A DNA stretch of 37,085 bases from Chromatiales bacterium (GTDB lineage: Bacteria > Pseudomonadota > Gammaproteobacteria > SZUA-152), in assembly GCA_026999335.1 (NCBI GenBank), contig JALTPW010000085.1, positions 1-37,085 of the forward strand, given 5' to 3'. Positions 1 through 9,258 of this stretch are shown here, one piece after another; the first letter of the stretch is position 1, and each line of letters opens with the position of its first letter. The notes beneath the pieces were generated by a model. It did no database searches and was not told where the DNA came from. It worked only from the letters and a program-made list of their open reading frames with translations. Position numbers and translations under genes: made by a program.

Positions 1-181
1 CACCTCACGGCCCAGGCTGTCATAGATGCGCAGACTGACTCTGCCAGGCTGCTCCAGCGTGAAGCTGATCGAGGTTGAGGGATTGAACGGATTGGGATAG
101 TTCTGCTGCAACGTAAAGCCCCCGGGTGTTGCGGTGCTGCCCCTGCGATCGACACTGGTCACCACGGCGAAATTAAAGCCG
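1..181 (-). pseudogene. 3' fragment of host gene: C-terminal T9SS-type sorting domain, cut by the phage
   Basis: Read on the minus strand, this is an open frame running off the window edge. It encodes a C-terminal domain with the sequence GFTLQQNYPNPFNPSTSI followed by a beta-rich stretch ending RIYDSLGREV. This is the classic C-terminal sorting/anchoring domain of large secreted proteins in Calditrichota, KSB1, Ignavibacteria and Bacteroidota (TIGR04183-like). Only the domain start is present; its last strands lie outside the window. The N-terminal part of the host protein is missing and would be expected beyond the opposite phage end, so the gene appears interrupted by insertion. Confidence 0.8.
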
Positions 182-240
182 CGCACAATAAAAACGCTAA
201 CAATGACACAATAATAGGCAAAAAAAAACTTTGACATAGT
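182..240. repeat. Left phage extremity with two CACAATAA boxes (putative transposase-binding end)
   Basis: Box 1 (CACAATAAAA) is at 184-193 and box 2 (CACAATAATA) at 207-216, 23 nt apart. The right extremity carries inverted copies 22 nt apart, and after box 2 both ends continue with a similar A-rich stretch and GACATA. Paired boxes repeated about two helical turns apart at both ends fit MuA-type end-binding sites. The precise terminal dinucleotide is unclear: the first TG on this side is at 204-205, inside the repeat. Confidence 0.6.
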
Positions 241-252
241 CAAAGTTTTTTT
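222..252. terminator. Bidirectional intrinsic terminator at the left end of the late operon
   Basis: A perfect inverted repeat, ACTTTGAC (228-235), ATA loop, GTCAAAGT (239-246), is flanked by an A tract on the left and a T tract on the right. It can therefore fold as a hairpin followed by U residues in either direction. It lies just beyond the stop of the last late gene and would separate late phage transcription from host transcription. Confidence 0.7.
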
Positions 253-268
253 GAAAAAACAATCGTTT

Positions 269-1024
269 CTATTCTCCCGCAAGCAAAAAATACCCTATAT
301 GTACATAAGCCTGCGTCGAAGTGCGTGTCTGCACTCTAAAATGCGGCTTCATGAATGAAGTGGTGATATCGTTCATAGAGAATAAATAAACCATGCCGTC
401 AAGATTTCTGCTTGCATAAACTTCAATCCTACTATCCCTAATGTAAAATGCGAGATTTATATATTTTACCGCAGCTGTAATGTTTAACGATTTTGTTGTC
501 CTAACTGATGCCTTCTCGGTGGTAATCTGCCAGGACGTAGAACTGTCAGGGTCGAACCAAAAGTATACTGCGTCTGTTGGGTAATCAACGTTCGTCCCAG
601 CCGCCACATTGTTTGCGACTCCGGCAGAAATAATAACATTCGATACTTGCGCTGGTTTTAGCCTGGCAAAAAAGACAAAACGTGAAAAGTTGTCCAGCTG
701 TAGGCCTTCTACAAATATAGCTTGACCGCCACCAGATGTTATACCAGAAGAAAGGCGAAAACTATAAAAAGGTTCGCCTGATGAATAGCTATAAGAATCT
801 GAAAACCCAGAACCAGAGTTGACTGTAGATTTCCCCCAATCGAGCTGACCAATCGCGTTACTCCCAATAGAATTCCCTGTAAATTCATCTGTTGCAAGGG
901 CCATTTTACCCAATTTGAACGGGAAAAATTTTTCGAATCGTGTGCCTGTTGTATTTATAGCCCAATTTTGGGCTACACACGGCTGCCACAGCGCAAGTAA
1001 AAAAATAACTTTTTTGACCATCAT
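269..1024 (-). CDS. Exported lectin-like (concanavalin/LamG-type fold) tail-associated protein
   Basis: A 251-residue protein, last in the late operon. Its start ATG overlaps the upstream stop (ATGA), so I prefer it to more distal Met codons. Residues 1-18 form a Sec signal peptide (MMVKKVIFLLALWQPCVA) with Gln at the predicted mature N-terminus. The remainder is beta-rich; the pattern of aromatic strands ending in AYVHIGYFLLAGE resembles the jelly-roll domains at the tips of phage fibres. Its position next to the tailspike suggests surface-glycan binding. The exact family is not recognised. The signal peptide is unusual for a virion protein, so it might instead be exported by the infected cell. 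Confidence 0.7.
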   Translation of the reverse strand: MMVKKVIFLLALWQPCVAQNWAINTTGTRFEKFFPFKLGKMALATDEFTGNSIGSNAIGQLDWGKSTVNSGSGFSDSYSYSSGEPFYSFRLSSGITSGGGQAIFVEGLQLDNFSRFVFFARLKPAQVSNVIISAGVANNVAAGTNVDYPTDAVYFWFDPDSSTSWQITTEKASVRTTKSLNITAAVKYINLAFYIRDSRIEVYASRNLDGMVYLFSMNDITTSFMKPHFRVQTRTSTQAYVHIGYFLLAGE

Positions 1025-3570
1025 CTTACATCCATGCTCCTTGAAGTTTCTACCCAATTAGAACCATCAAAAGTAAAAGTGAAAATATCCGCGCTATTTG
1101 CAGTTGTTGTCAATGCCGGCGCAGAACCACCAACAAACTTCATATTTACCGGCCACGAAAATGTTCTGCTTCCCGTCGCATCTTGAATAAGATGTATTTC
1201 AATTCTTTGGTTTGCAAGTGCATTTATTAGGCTGCTTGACGTTACATTTCCAGCCAAAGTTATAGAAAAAACGTTCCCTAACGATGCATCAATTGTAATA
1301 GAAGCAGAATACGATACATCCACTTTTGTAGAATAAAATGCGCGATTTGCATTGACAACATTAAGCCCAGCGTCACCCACCTCGAGCCCGGCTGATGCAC
1401 GGAATTCATCGCCAGATGCAGTCCCTAATAGATCGCCGGCTATTCTTTTTAAGGCTAAATCAAACGTAGCCCCATCTGGCGCCCATCGCAATACACCATC
1501 GCCGGTAATAAAAAAACGTGGTGAGCTCCCGGTAACCTCCATAAATTCTATAGCTGTCTCACCAGCGCCAGCAAGATAGCGATATGCAGCATTTGTGCCG
1601 TATCGACGTACTCGATAATCTTTTTGTTCTGTTATCGCAGCATTGTTTGCACCCGTTGTATCTACTTGCGTAGTGATATTCCCGTTATAGTTTGGGTTGA
1701 TGATATTTACAAATTCGACATAATCTTCAACCGCGAACGCAGTCGCACCTGTCACGCTTGCATCAAAGACACCACCAATCCACGTTACGTGTCCAACTGT
1801 ACCATTTGTTGATGAAGTGCCACCCAACCAGACTGATTTCACTGGTTTTGGCGTGCCGGAATTATCTGATTGTTGCGACCTACACCCAACTGCAGTAACA
1901 GTTCTGGCGCTTTCTATCCTGTAGTTTGCTGTTGCGTTATGTTCTCCCACTGAATTAAACAGATTCACCGTCATCGTCGCATTTGACGATGACGAAACTT
2001 TGTACGTATGATGTCCATATCGCCCATTCCCCCCAATGAAATTATTTTGACTCGTAAGATACCAGACGAAAAGATTAAAGCCATCGCGTCCATTATCTGC
2101 TATCTGAGTGTTTTCGATGAGGATATTATCGATCGGCTCAAACGTTCCGTCTGAAGTAATCCCATCTGAACCATTTTGTTCAATTTGGCAACCAATGACC
2201 CTTGTCAAAAGAGCATGATCGTCTCGCCCCCCAACTACAAAATTATCTCTTTGTAAACGGATGCCATGCCTGCCAAATCCCTTTATCCAAACAGACTTTA
2301 ACTCAAACAGTATCCATGTTCGCACATAAATCCCATCATTGTTCCCAGAACCCATTCCCCGCCCAAAAAGGCCTAAATTATGAATTTTTATATTTTGTAA
2401 GTGACCGTCGAAATTGTCAGTTGTTTCCCTATCTAAACCCTGAAATTTCAACAAACTTCCAGATGAATCACGCTTAAATATACGGCTTTTGTTCATACCG
2501 TCGCCAAAGACCTGAATCCCCTGCTTCAAAGAAGACGTGTCTGTAATCACATAGAGTAATGAATCAACGAAATAATCACCTGGAGGAATATAAATTGGCG
2601 CATTCGCTTCGCCTGCGGCATCTATAGCCGCTTGGAATGCAGGTGTATCATTTGTTGCACTGTCCCCCTTTGCACCAAACCATCTTACATTTATAAATTT
2701 TGTTGTCCCCGGCGCAAACTCCAAGCTATCAATATTCCCGAATACCCATTGCACAGGCCCCGGATCAACTACAGCGGCCTCAATACGCAGTTTTCTGGTA
2801 ACCTGCAAGCCACCCCCTCGAACAGGGCGTAATGTTACCGCTGCTGGGATCGTATCCCGTGCCGCGGCGGCGATTGCAAACTTTTGCGTCAAATCGAGAG
2901 TATGCCCACCACGGGCAACGGCCGTATCAATAGCAGCCTCAACGCTAACAAAATTAGCCGGGTTCAGACCACGTTCATCAAATTCGTCCTGAATGGCCTT
3001 CATTGACCCGCCATATTTCATATCGATCTCAACATTTCCGTTATTTTTCACCGTCATGCGAGTAGCGCCTTTGGTCTGCAGAGCTATCTCGCCAACCCCA
3101 TTAAGATCAGTGTCAGCTCCGATAGTCGTTGAGCCGGCGTTTGTGACGCCACCAGTACCGGATGCAATCCCTGTAAGACCAGAGCCGTCTCCGATAAACG
3201 TCGTCGCTTGTATCTGGCCGGCGAGCTTTAGTGTATCACTGCTCCCGGTTGAGCTGATGCTCGTAAACTTATCTGCAATGATGGATAATTTATTTGAACC
3301 AATCCAAACGCCAGTTTTCCAGGATAACCCATCAACATAAATATCATATTCACCGTTCGCAACGGCGTTATGATAATAGACGCCAGGCGTCGTCGAGCTC
3401 TCAGTCAGATCATACGCTTTTGATCCGTTTTGATACAAATCTACATCTTTACCTGGTACCAGTTTCCCGGTTGCCTGGCTGCGGAGTTTTACCTCCCAGT
3501 ACGATGTCAGCACTTGCGCAACCAACAGGGCAGGCAAAAAAAGAAGCAGAACAGAAATCGCTTTTCTCAT
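1021..3570 (-). CDS. Tailspike/fibre with pectate-lyase-like beta-helix and a signal peptide
   Basis: 849 residues. I chose ATG at 3570 because AGGTG lies just upstream; a GTG at 3579 is the alternative. Residues 1-18 are a signal peptide (MRKAISVLLLFLPALLVA|Q). A small beta domain follows, then a fibre-type motif FIGDGSGLTGI near residue 130. From about residue 295 there is a right-handed beta-helix of the Pectate_lyase_3 type (VRWFGAKGDSATNDTPAFQ, then repeated short strands such as GHLQNIKIHNLGLFGRG). The C-terminus (FTFTFDGSNWVETSR) is the kind of tip domain found on many phage fibres. Likely role: binding and possibly cleaving a host surface polysaccharide. Catalytic residues cannot be assigned. 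Confidence 0.8.
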   Translation of the reverse strand: MRKAISVLLLFLPALLVAQVLTSYWEVKLRSQATGKLVPGKDVDLYQNGSKAYDLTESSTTPGVYYHNAVANGEYDIYVDGLSWKTGVWIGSNKLSIIADKFTSISSTGSSDTLKLAGQIQATTFIGDGSGLTGIASGTGGVTNAGSTTIGADTDLNGVGEIALQTKGATRMTVKNNGNVEIDMKYGGSMKAIQDEFDERGLNPANFVSVEAAIDTAVARGGHTLDLTQKFAIAAAARDTIPAAVTLRPVRGGGLQVTRKLRIEAAVVDPGPVQWVFGNIDSLEFAPGTTKFINVRWFGAKGDSATNDTPAFQAAIDAAGEANAPIYIPPGDYFVDSLLYVITDTSSLKQGIQVFGDGMNKSRIFKRDSSGSLLKFQGLDRETTDNFDGHLQNIKIHNLGLFGRGMGSGNNDGIYVRTWILFELKSVWIKGFGRHGIRLQRDNFVVGGRDDHALLTRVIGCQIEQNGSDGITSDGTFEPIDNILIENTQIADNGRDGFNLFVWYLTSQNNFIGGNGRYGHHTYKVSSSSNATMTVNLFNSVGEHNATANYRIESARTVTAVGCRSQQSDNSGTPKPVKSVWLGGTSSTNGTVGHVTWIGGVFDASVTGATAFAVEDYVEFVNIINPNYNGNITTQVDTTGANNAAITEQKDYRVRRYGTNAAYRYLAGAGETAIEFMEVTGSSPRFFITGDGVLRWAPDGATFDLALKRIAGDLLGTASGDEFRASAGLEVGDAGLNVVNANRAFYSTKVDVSYSASITIDASLGNVFSITLAGNVTSSSLINALANQRIEIHLIQDATGSRTFSWPVNMKFVGGSAPALTTTANSADIFTFTFDGSNWVETSRSMDVR

Positions 3571-3575
3571 TGTGG

Positions 3576-4055
3576 TCACCTGATCCGGTAATGATGAACC
3601 CAGAAAACATAATGATTTGATTGCGAACCGTTTTCAGAAACCCTGATTTTAAACTGACTGAACGGGCGCTCCGCCGCCCAGCTGAAATTTGGCAAAAAGA
3701 CACTCGTCTCGCTATCTGTCGTAAAAGTCGTCAAAGTTTGCCAGTCATAACCGTTTGTACCAAGTCCGGCACCGCGAAAAATACCGATTTCAATTTTCGC
3801 ATTCAACGTACCGGAAATATTGATCGCGCGCATGTCAATCGCAATATCCCCACCGCCGGCGACGACAGGAACAGCCCGGGTTTCAAAAGTATCTGCGCTT
3901 GCCGTCGATGTGACCGTTTTGAACGTACTATCTGTAGGCACAGCAACCCAAGTTTCATAAGTCGTCGTTTTATACAGAAAATCAACGCCGAGATTGATGA
4001 CCCCCTGCGCCGGCAGAATCGCGGGCAGGATGAAAAACAACAAAAGCTTTTTCAT
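3576..4055 (-). CDS. Small exported beta-rich protein of the tail-fibre group
   Basis: 159 residues with good AGGAG spacing before the ATG. Residues 1-16 are a signal peptide (MKKLLLFFILPAILPA|Q). The mature part is short beta strands without cysteines, ending in FWVHHYRIR. It lies between the tail-tip group and the tailspike, and its stop is coupled to the tailspike start. Possible roles are an adaptor, a carbohydrate-binding module or a spike chaperone; no family is recognised. Confidence 0.65.
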   Translation of the reverse strand: MKKLLLFFILPAILPAQGVINLGVDFLYKTTTYETWVAVPTDSTFKTVTSTASADTFETRAVPVVAGGGDIAIDMRAINISGTLNAKIEIGIFRGAGLGTNGYDWQTLTTFTTDSETSVFLPNFSWAAERPFSQFKIRVSENGSQSNHYVFWVHHYRIR

Positions 4056-4064
4056 AGAGTGCTC

Positions 4065-5033
4065 CTATATCTCGAGAATAAACGAATCGTTATTTTGCTC
4101 CGCGATAAACTCTTCTGTTTCGAAGCTATATTCTGTAAGCGAATCTATGATTTCGACGGGCAGTTCAGGAAGGAGCTCTGTCCCGCGCAAGCTGACATTA
4201 CCTTCATGCCCCCATGCGGCGACGCCAAAGGCCCAATTCCGCTCATAATCGTCATCCCACTCACAGAAATAGCATGTGCTTGCATCCTTGTGCGGGAAAA
4301 AAAGGATATCATATGTCGTAGAAATCAGTTTGCTCTTCAGCGTTTCCTCAGCGGCCGTCAGGCGCTCATATTGCGCCTCATAAAAATAGCGTATCCCTTT
4401 TTTATAACTCTTCTGTGTCCCATCGATAAGCTCATTCTTTGCCTGGTATTCTTTCCGCCACATCTGACGTTCGTTGCCACGAGCGGGGAGCGGTAATGTA
4501 AACTCATCCTCAATCTTTCTCACCCTGAAATTATCCACGCGTATTTTACCCTGTCCCGCATTCCCTTCGGATTTCCCAAAGGGATAAATGCGATACACAA
4601 GGCTGTTCCCGGTTGCATCCGCCGGTACCGCAACTTCGTGCACGATCACTTGCCACCAAAGTTGATCAAGGACAAATTGTTTTTCATGCGTCCCGGATAG
4701 CCCCTGGAAAACACACCATATTGGTTGATCCCCTTCTGCAGCATCATTTCTTGCATTTGCCAACACAATAAACTTTTTCCCAGCAATCGCTTCCCCCGTG
4801 TCTATCGTAATTTCAGCATATTCCATATCCACGTCCTGATTGTCCTCGATTGTCAGAACGTAGTCCATGTATGGTGTTGTAGAGTCAAAAACACGCGCAT
4901 ACGAGCCCGAAGAACCACTAACGCCGGACAAATCTTCCTCAAAAGATTTGTTGGGACTGAGCTCAGGCCCCATGAGCAAAAATCGAGGTTCATCGACACC
5001 GCCAATAACATGATGCGCATACTTAAAAGCCAT
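4065..5033 (-). CDS. Putative distal tail structural protein
   Basis: 322 residues without a signal peptide. The N-terminal half (about 1-170) looks like a carbohydrate-binding jelly roll, with strands such as YMDYVLTIEDNQDVDMEYAE and a closing IRVDNFRVRKI. The C-terminal half (about 190-322) has a tail-protein pattern, KSKLISTTYDILFFPHKD followed by CYFCEWDDDYERNWAFG. The start ATG overlaps the TAA of the upstream 81-residue gene (TAATG). Position directly after the giant tail-tip gene supports a baseplate or fibre-anchor role, but no named family is certain. Confidence 0.6.
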   Translation of the reverse strand: MAFKYAHHVIGGVDEPRFLLMGPELSPNKSFEEDLSGVSGSSGSYARVFDSTTPYMDYVLTIEDNQDVDMEYAEITIDTGEAIAGKKFIVLANARNDAAEGDQPIWCVFQGLSGTHEKQFVLDQLWWQVIVHEVAVPADATGNSLVYRIYPFGKSEGNAGQGKIRVDNFRVRKIEDEFTLPLPARGNERQMWRKEYQAKNELIDGTQKSYKKGIRYFYEAQYERLTAAEETLKSKLISTTYDILFFPHKDASTCYFCEWDDDYERNWAFGVAAWGHEGNVSLRGTELLPELPVEIIDSLTEYSFETEEFIAEQNNDSFILEI

Positions 5034-5278
5034 TATTCTGCTTTATCCTCCCCGCCGAGTTTTGCACCGATAAAGGCCAGCGACAGCATTTGCAAAAACC
5101 GTTCTGCAAGAGGACTCAAACCGCTGACAGCCTCGCGGCTGAAATCGTATCTTATAGACCCCTCTTTTGCCATTCTCTTTGCAAGACCATTTAAGAGCGC
5201 GGAAAATTCTGTCGGAGTTATTTTATCAACGATTTCTCCAGCGTCAATCGGGATGACGATTTGTTTTTTAACTTCCAT
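5033..5278 (-). CDS. Small hypothetical tail-region protein
   Basis: 81 residues, acidic and basic mixed, mostly helical after an N-terminal strand (KKQIVIPIDAGEIVDKITPTEF). No signal peptide, membrane segment or cysteine. It sits between the giant tail-tip gene and the 322-residue tail gene and is translationally coupled to the latter, so it is probably a tail-assembly or minor structural component. Function unknown. Confidence 0.55.
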   Translation of the reverse strand: MEVKKQIVIPIDAGEIVDKITPTEFSALLNGLAKRMAKEGSIRYDFSREAVSGLSPLAERFLQMLSLAFIGAKLGGEDKAE

Positions 5279-5311
5279 TTCTCGGCTCTATATATAATAG
5301 GAAAGAAGATT

Positions 5312-8300
5312 TTATTGCAGCCCTTGTATTTGCAACGTCATTGCTTCAGTGTCCAACTCTAAAAGCATTAACTTGAACCAGTCATTCCTACTGATATCTG
5401 TATCCGCCGTATTCAAATAGAAACGCACTCTATCATATTCCTCGAGCTCAAGCTGCAGCGCCAAAACTGCAGATACAATGTCGCGTTGCGCATTAAAGTA
5501 TGTAAAAAAATCTTCCGCAACAATACCGGCTAATTGGCTCGACTGGATCAACCCATTTTGAATAGTCAAAATGCGACGCTCCCATCCGTCATCGCCATAA
5601 GCTGCCGTGCCGCTTTGATCCGTACGCTTATTTTGCCATGCGACCTCGACGCGGTCGTAGAAGTGTTGCCATTTTTGCAACGGTTCCACAGATAGGACGT
5701 GTGTATCAGCAAAAAGAGACTTCTCTCCGTCATGCTGATCTCTACTCACAACTCGTATTTTCCTGTTTGCCCGCACCTGTATCGTCCTGTTTACGACCTG
5801 CGAGCAGTCCGTCATCACTTCACGTAGATTCTTGCCCGTCAAGTCAGCGACAGCTATACGCGGGTAAAACGTACTGTCATATTGCCATAGCGCATTTTGC
5901 AGGTTGCCGGAGACCCCATAAATACGGCCTCCACTCCCAAGAACAAGACCTGTTTTTAGTCTTGTTTCACCAGGGGCTATTTCCATCAACTTACTAAGAA
6001 CAATCTCACTACCGGCACTACGCGAACTGTCAAAATCACCTGCAATCAGATAGGCAGTCAGGTCATTGTATCGTCGATCTTGAGCAACAGCATAGACCTT
6101 CTGGTCGTTCGAATTATAAACAAACCCTGCGAGCTGCATCCCCTCATTGTAGTCGAACCCGGACCCGGTTTGTGTACTATACAGCTTATCCGCCGTGATA
6201 TCATACACAAACCAGTGGTGCTGCAGCGTATATCTGTCAAGGATGCAGCCATGCAGGGTGTTTTCAGCAGAATTGAAGCATAAGTCGGTGACCGTACACG
6301 AACGGAGCTTAGGCCAGGCATCGTTGTTGCCGCTCAGGCTTTGGCCAGACTCAACGCTATCCGTCGCAAAATCAAACACGGCTGTATAGCTGCCGCTCAG
6401 GCTCATATCTACCTTTACGATTCTGCAGTCAGAGAGGTCAGCCGGGAATGTCCCCCCGCTGTTGTCCCAGGTCATTTCGGCGAGATACGCATTGCCTGCC
6501 CCATCATCGCAGGCAGCGAGTATCTGCCTATCATCATTATTTACAGTTAAATGTGTCGCATATGTCCCTGTATAATCGACGAAACGCAATTGATTCGAAT
6601 TCAGCTCCCAGTACATAAAAAACCAGCGGTCACCTTCTTCATCCCACAGGCAGAAACCGGGCTGCCCTAATTCAAACCGGGCAGCACTTGCCGATGACGA
6701 CGCCGAGCTGAGAAACCACCAGCCGAATGGTCTCAATCCATCATCAGTGTTCGCTGTCGTTGTGGACAGAGAAGATGTCAGGTTTTGTACTTTATACGCG
6801 CTGGGGAATTCCGTCGTGCTGCTGAAAAAAAGCAACAATTCTGGATAAGGCGTCGTAACGTTTTCACCTGCCTGTTCAGTCGATCCCTGGCCTAACACAC
6901 GCCCGCCGGAGCCGGCTGCTTTCGTGTTGCGATAACAAACTTCCCCGGAATAAAACCGGCTTGAAATTAGCGCCGATTCCGTAATTGTAACCTTATCCGT
7001 GCTGCGGAATACAACAGCCGGAGTTGTTCGTTTTGCATCGAGATTACTGCCGACCAGAACGCGGTCGTAACGTTTTCTCGCTACTCCATGCAGATACCCG
7101 TTCCCATCAATAGCCAGACGGAAGATTTCGAGCTCATAATCCCCGTTCCCGGGGATGCGATCGAGATACTGGAACCCGGTTTTTTCTGTAACCTTCCACA
7201 ACTCATCACCGACCCCGAGATAAAGCGTTTCCGGGCTCGTGCTGGTATCTATTACAATCGCTGTACACGGCTTTTTATAACCCGGTACAGGCGCTTGAAA
7301 CCAGCTCGAAATCGCCGGAGATGAGAGGCTGTATTCCAGGGCATCTACAGTTCTTTTGGCAAATGTATAGTTCGCCGCATCGAGAATATTTTTTAGTAGC
7401 AAATCGACCGGGATATTGTTTTGCCAATTCGCTGCTGAAATTGTACCCCCGGAAGATGTGATAAGGATATCCTCCTCAAAACGTACTGGTTGCAAACTTT
7501 GTAAATTTGTTTTCAGGTCTAGGGAAATACCTTCGTCGCTCGTTACGCGTAGAGCTCGACGGGCGAAAGTAACCGTCGAGCTGCCGGACGTATAGCTTGA
7601 CATGCGAATGCGCAAAACATAGACATCCTGTATTGTGCCTATGCTGCCGCCCAGTTCGAGATCGGTTTGATGCCAGTCTGCGGGAACATTCCAACTTATG
7701 CGTCCGGAAGTGATCAGCCCGCTGGTGGCGTCTGTAACCGAAATGGTGGCCCAGGCCGAGAAACCTTGGCTATACTCAAAAACCAGCGTCCCGACGAGAT
7801 CGCTGGTTTTAACGGTAAAATCTATCGCATCAAACTTTGTCGGACTTATGAAGTAAAGCACATCAGAGCCACTGTTCAAAAGCGTCTCACCGACATTATA
7901 GTCATTACTCAGTTTGAATGTAATGTCGGAATATGTGCTACCATCATAATCGAGGATATGAGAGAAATCGAAAAGCAAATCCTGTTTCGGGCCATTGCCG
8001 AACTCCAGGGTCGCCGTACCGCGGTCTGTAACTTTCCCCATCTGCTCGTCGTTTTCAACGGAAAAAAGTAGATACCTTGGGACAACATCAAAATCACGCG
8101 GTACATTAAAGGTGACCGTATGCCCATCTGCTGCTGTCAAAGTTTGATCCTCTGCCGCAAGTGTCATCGCAGTCCATGTACCATAATCATATTGAAATAA
8201 ATCAGGTGGTCTGAATTTGATGACATGCAGGCCGGCTTTAGTCTCTTTGCTCACAGCAGTTATAACCAGGCCGGAGAGAAAATCCTTATCCGGCCAGTTC

Positions 8301-9061
8301 ATTTTTAGTTTGCGTATGCCATCCTGTACAGTCCCGGTGGCTGTTACAGCGAGAATATCAAAACCGCGGGCAGCGAGGAGTTGCAAACTGGTGTCCGATA
8401 TTGCCCAACCAGGATAGCGCTCTAGCTCTTTTAGGTGCCCCTGCGCGACAAAGGAAAATGTTTTCTCTGCCCTATTATCGACAATACTTTCTCTGTCAAC
8501 TGTTCCCCCAAACCAAAGAAGGCGATCGCTAGCCTTCTTGAAACCGAGAAAAATTCGCACCCAGAAAATATCGCTATTGTCGAACAACCCTGTTGCGCCC
8601 GAATTAGCAAAATAGCCGTCGCCGTTCTCGAAAACGAATTCAACGTCAGATGCAAGCCACTCGGTCAGCGTCTCCCCTTCGACCTGGTAGCGAATCGGGG
8701 ACATCTCAATAAGCCGTTCAGTATTGCCATAGCTGACGATAATTTTTTTTGCAACATACAAATTCGCAACGGTCGTGCTGAAATTACTCGCGGATGCGGA
8801 AAGCAATGTATAATCCAGCGCAGCGAAATAAGACAGACTGGTGATAACGTGTTCAATTTCAAAATCGTCCAGAGGAATGACAAACGTATCTCCGACGCTG
8901 AGAATTGAGCTTGCATTGCCTGCCATGGTGATTTGTGTCGCAGAGTCGCGGGAAAGAATTTTACCACCATACTGGTGTAACAACTCAACGCGTTGCACCA
9001 GCGTTGCATTATGTTTCGCTTCTTGCTGCAGTTTTGTGTTAATGTCCGCAAAAGTTTTCAT
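5312..9061 (-). CDS. Giant tail-tip/baseplate hub-like protein
   Basis: 1249 residues from the ATG at 9061, which overlaps the upstream stop (ATGA); a longer start would lie inside the neighbouring gene. The N-terminal 250 residues have the look of a tail-tip or distal-tail domain, with SPIRYQVEGETLTEWLASDV and RLLWFGGTVDRESIVDN. The middle is made of beta-sandwich and propeller-like repeats with many W/Y/F-rich strands (for example GYLHGVARKRYDRVLVGSN). The C-terminal 180 residues (VADLTGKNLREVMTDCSQVV) resemble hub/Tal-type domains. Placed right after the tape measure, as tail-tip hubs are in siphovirus-like Mu relatives. The fine domain assignment is inference. Confidence 0.7.
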   Translation of the reverse strand: MKTFADINTKLQQEAKHNATLVQRVELLHQYGGKILSRDSATQITMAGNASSILSVGDTFVIPLDDFEIEHVITSLSYFAALDYTLLSASASNFSTTVANLYVAKKIIVSYGNTERLIEMSPIRYQVEGETLTEWLASDVEFVFENGDGYFANSGATGLFDNSDIFWVRIFLGFKKASDRLLWFGGTVDRESIVDNRAEKTFSFVAQGHLKELERYPGWAISDTSLQLLAARGFDILAVTATGTVQDGIRKLKMNWPDKDFLSGLVITAVSKETKAGLHVIKFRPPDLFQYDYGTWTAMTLAAEDQTLTAADGHTVTFNVPRDFDVVPRYLLFSVENDEQMGKVTDRGTATLEFGNGPKQDLLFDFSHILDYDGSTYSDITFKLSNDYNVGETLLNSGSDVLYFISPTKFDAIDFTVKTSDLVGTLVFEYSQGFSAWATISVTDATSGLITSGRISWNVPADWHQTDLELGGSIGTIQDVYVLRIRMSSYTSGSSTVTFARRALRVTSDEGISLDLKTNLQSLQPVRFEEDILITSSGGTISAANWQNNIPVDLLLKNILDAANYTFAKRTVDALEYSLSSPAISSWFQAPVPGYKKPCTAIVIDTSTSPETLYLGVGDELWKVTEKTGFQYLDRIPGNGDYELEIFRLAIDGNGYLHGVARKRYDRVLVGSNLDAKRTTPAVVFRSTDKVTITESALISSRFYSGEVCYRNTKAAGSGGRVLGQGSTEQAGENVTTPYPELLLFFSSTTEFPSAYKVQNLTSSLSTTTANTDDGLRPFGWWFLSSASSSASAARFELGQPGFCLWDEEGDRWFFMYWELNSNQLRFVDYTGTYATHLTVNNDDRQILAACDDGAGNAYLAEMTWDNSGGTFPADLSDCRIVKVDMSLSGSYTAVFDFATDSVESGQSLSGNNDAWPKLRSCTVTDLCFNSAENTLHGCILDRYTLQHHWFVYDITADKLYSTQTGSGFDYNEGMQLAGFVYNSNDQKVYAVAQDRRYNDLTAYLIAGDFDSSRSAGSEIVLSKLMEIAPGETRLKTGLVLGSGGRIYGVSGNLQNALWQYDSTFYPRIAVADLTGKNLREVMTDCSQVVNRTIQVRANRKIRVVSRDQHDGEKSLFADTHVLSVEPLQKWQHFYDRVEVAWQNKRTDQSGTAAYGDDGWERRILTIQNGLIQSSQLAGIVAEDFFTYFNAQRDIVSAVLALQLELEEYDRVRFYLNTADTDISRNDWFKLMLLELDTEAMTLQIQGLQ

Positions 9062-9258
9062 AATATACGCGAAAGAATAATCCCAATACCCAACAGAAAG
9101 AAAAAACACAGGAGAGCCAACTGTATCCAGGCGCCCTGAGCATACACGACTACATCACGAAAGTCCCCTAAAATTAACATGATCAGCATATGCCAGCCCA
9201 ACATCAGACCTGAAAAAAATGCCAGCGTCATCCCAAAAATAATTTGTGCGAGCTTCAT
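9058..9258 (-). CDS. Two-helix small membrane protein (holin-like candidate)
   Basis: 66 residues with two hydrophobic helices (about 4-32 and 44-64) joined by a short segment containing GDFRDVVVYAQG. Starts and stops overlap both neighbours by ATGA, so it is firmly within the operon. Size and topology fit a class II holin or a tail-associated membrane protein. It lies between tape measure and tail tip, which is not the usual place for lysis genes, so the holin call is tentative. Confidence 0.5.
   Translation of the reverse strand: MKLAQIIFGMTLAFFSGLMLGWHMLIMLILGDFRDVVVYAQGAWIQLALLCFFFLLGIGIILSRIL

Noticed and set aside
1021..3579. Diversity-generating retroelement acting on the tailspike
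   Set aside because: No reverse transcriptase gene and no template/variable repeat pair was seen.
4764..4775. Further CACAATAA box inside the tail region
   Set aside because: A single short match within coding sequence, without a partner box.
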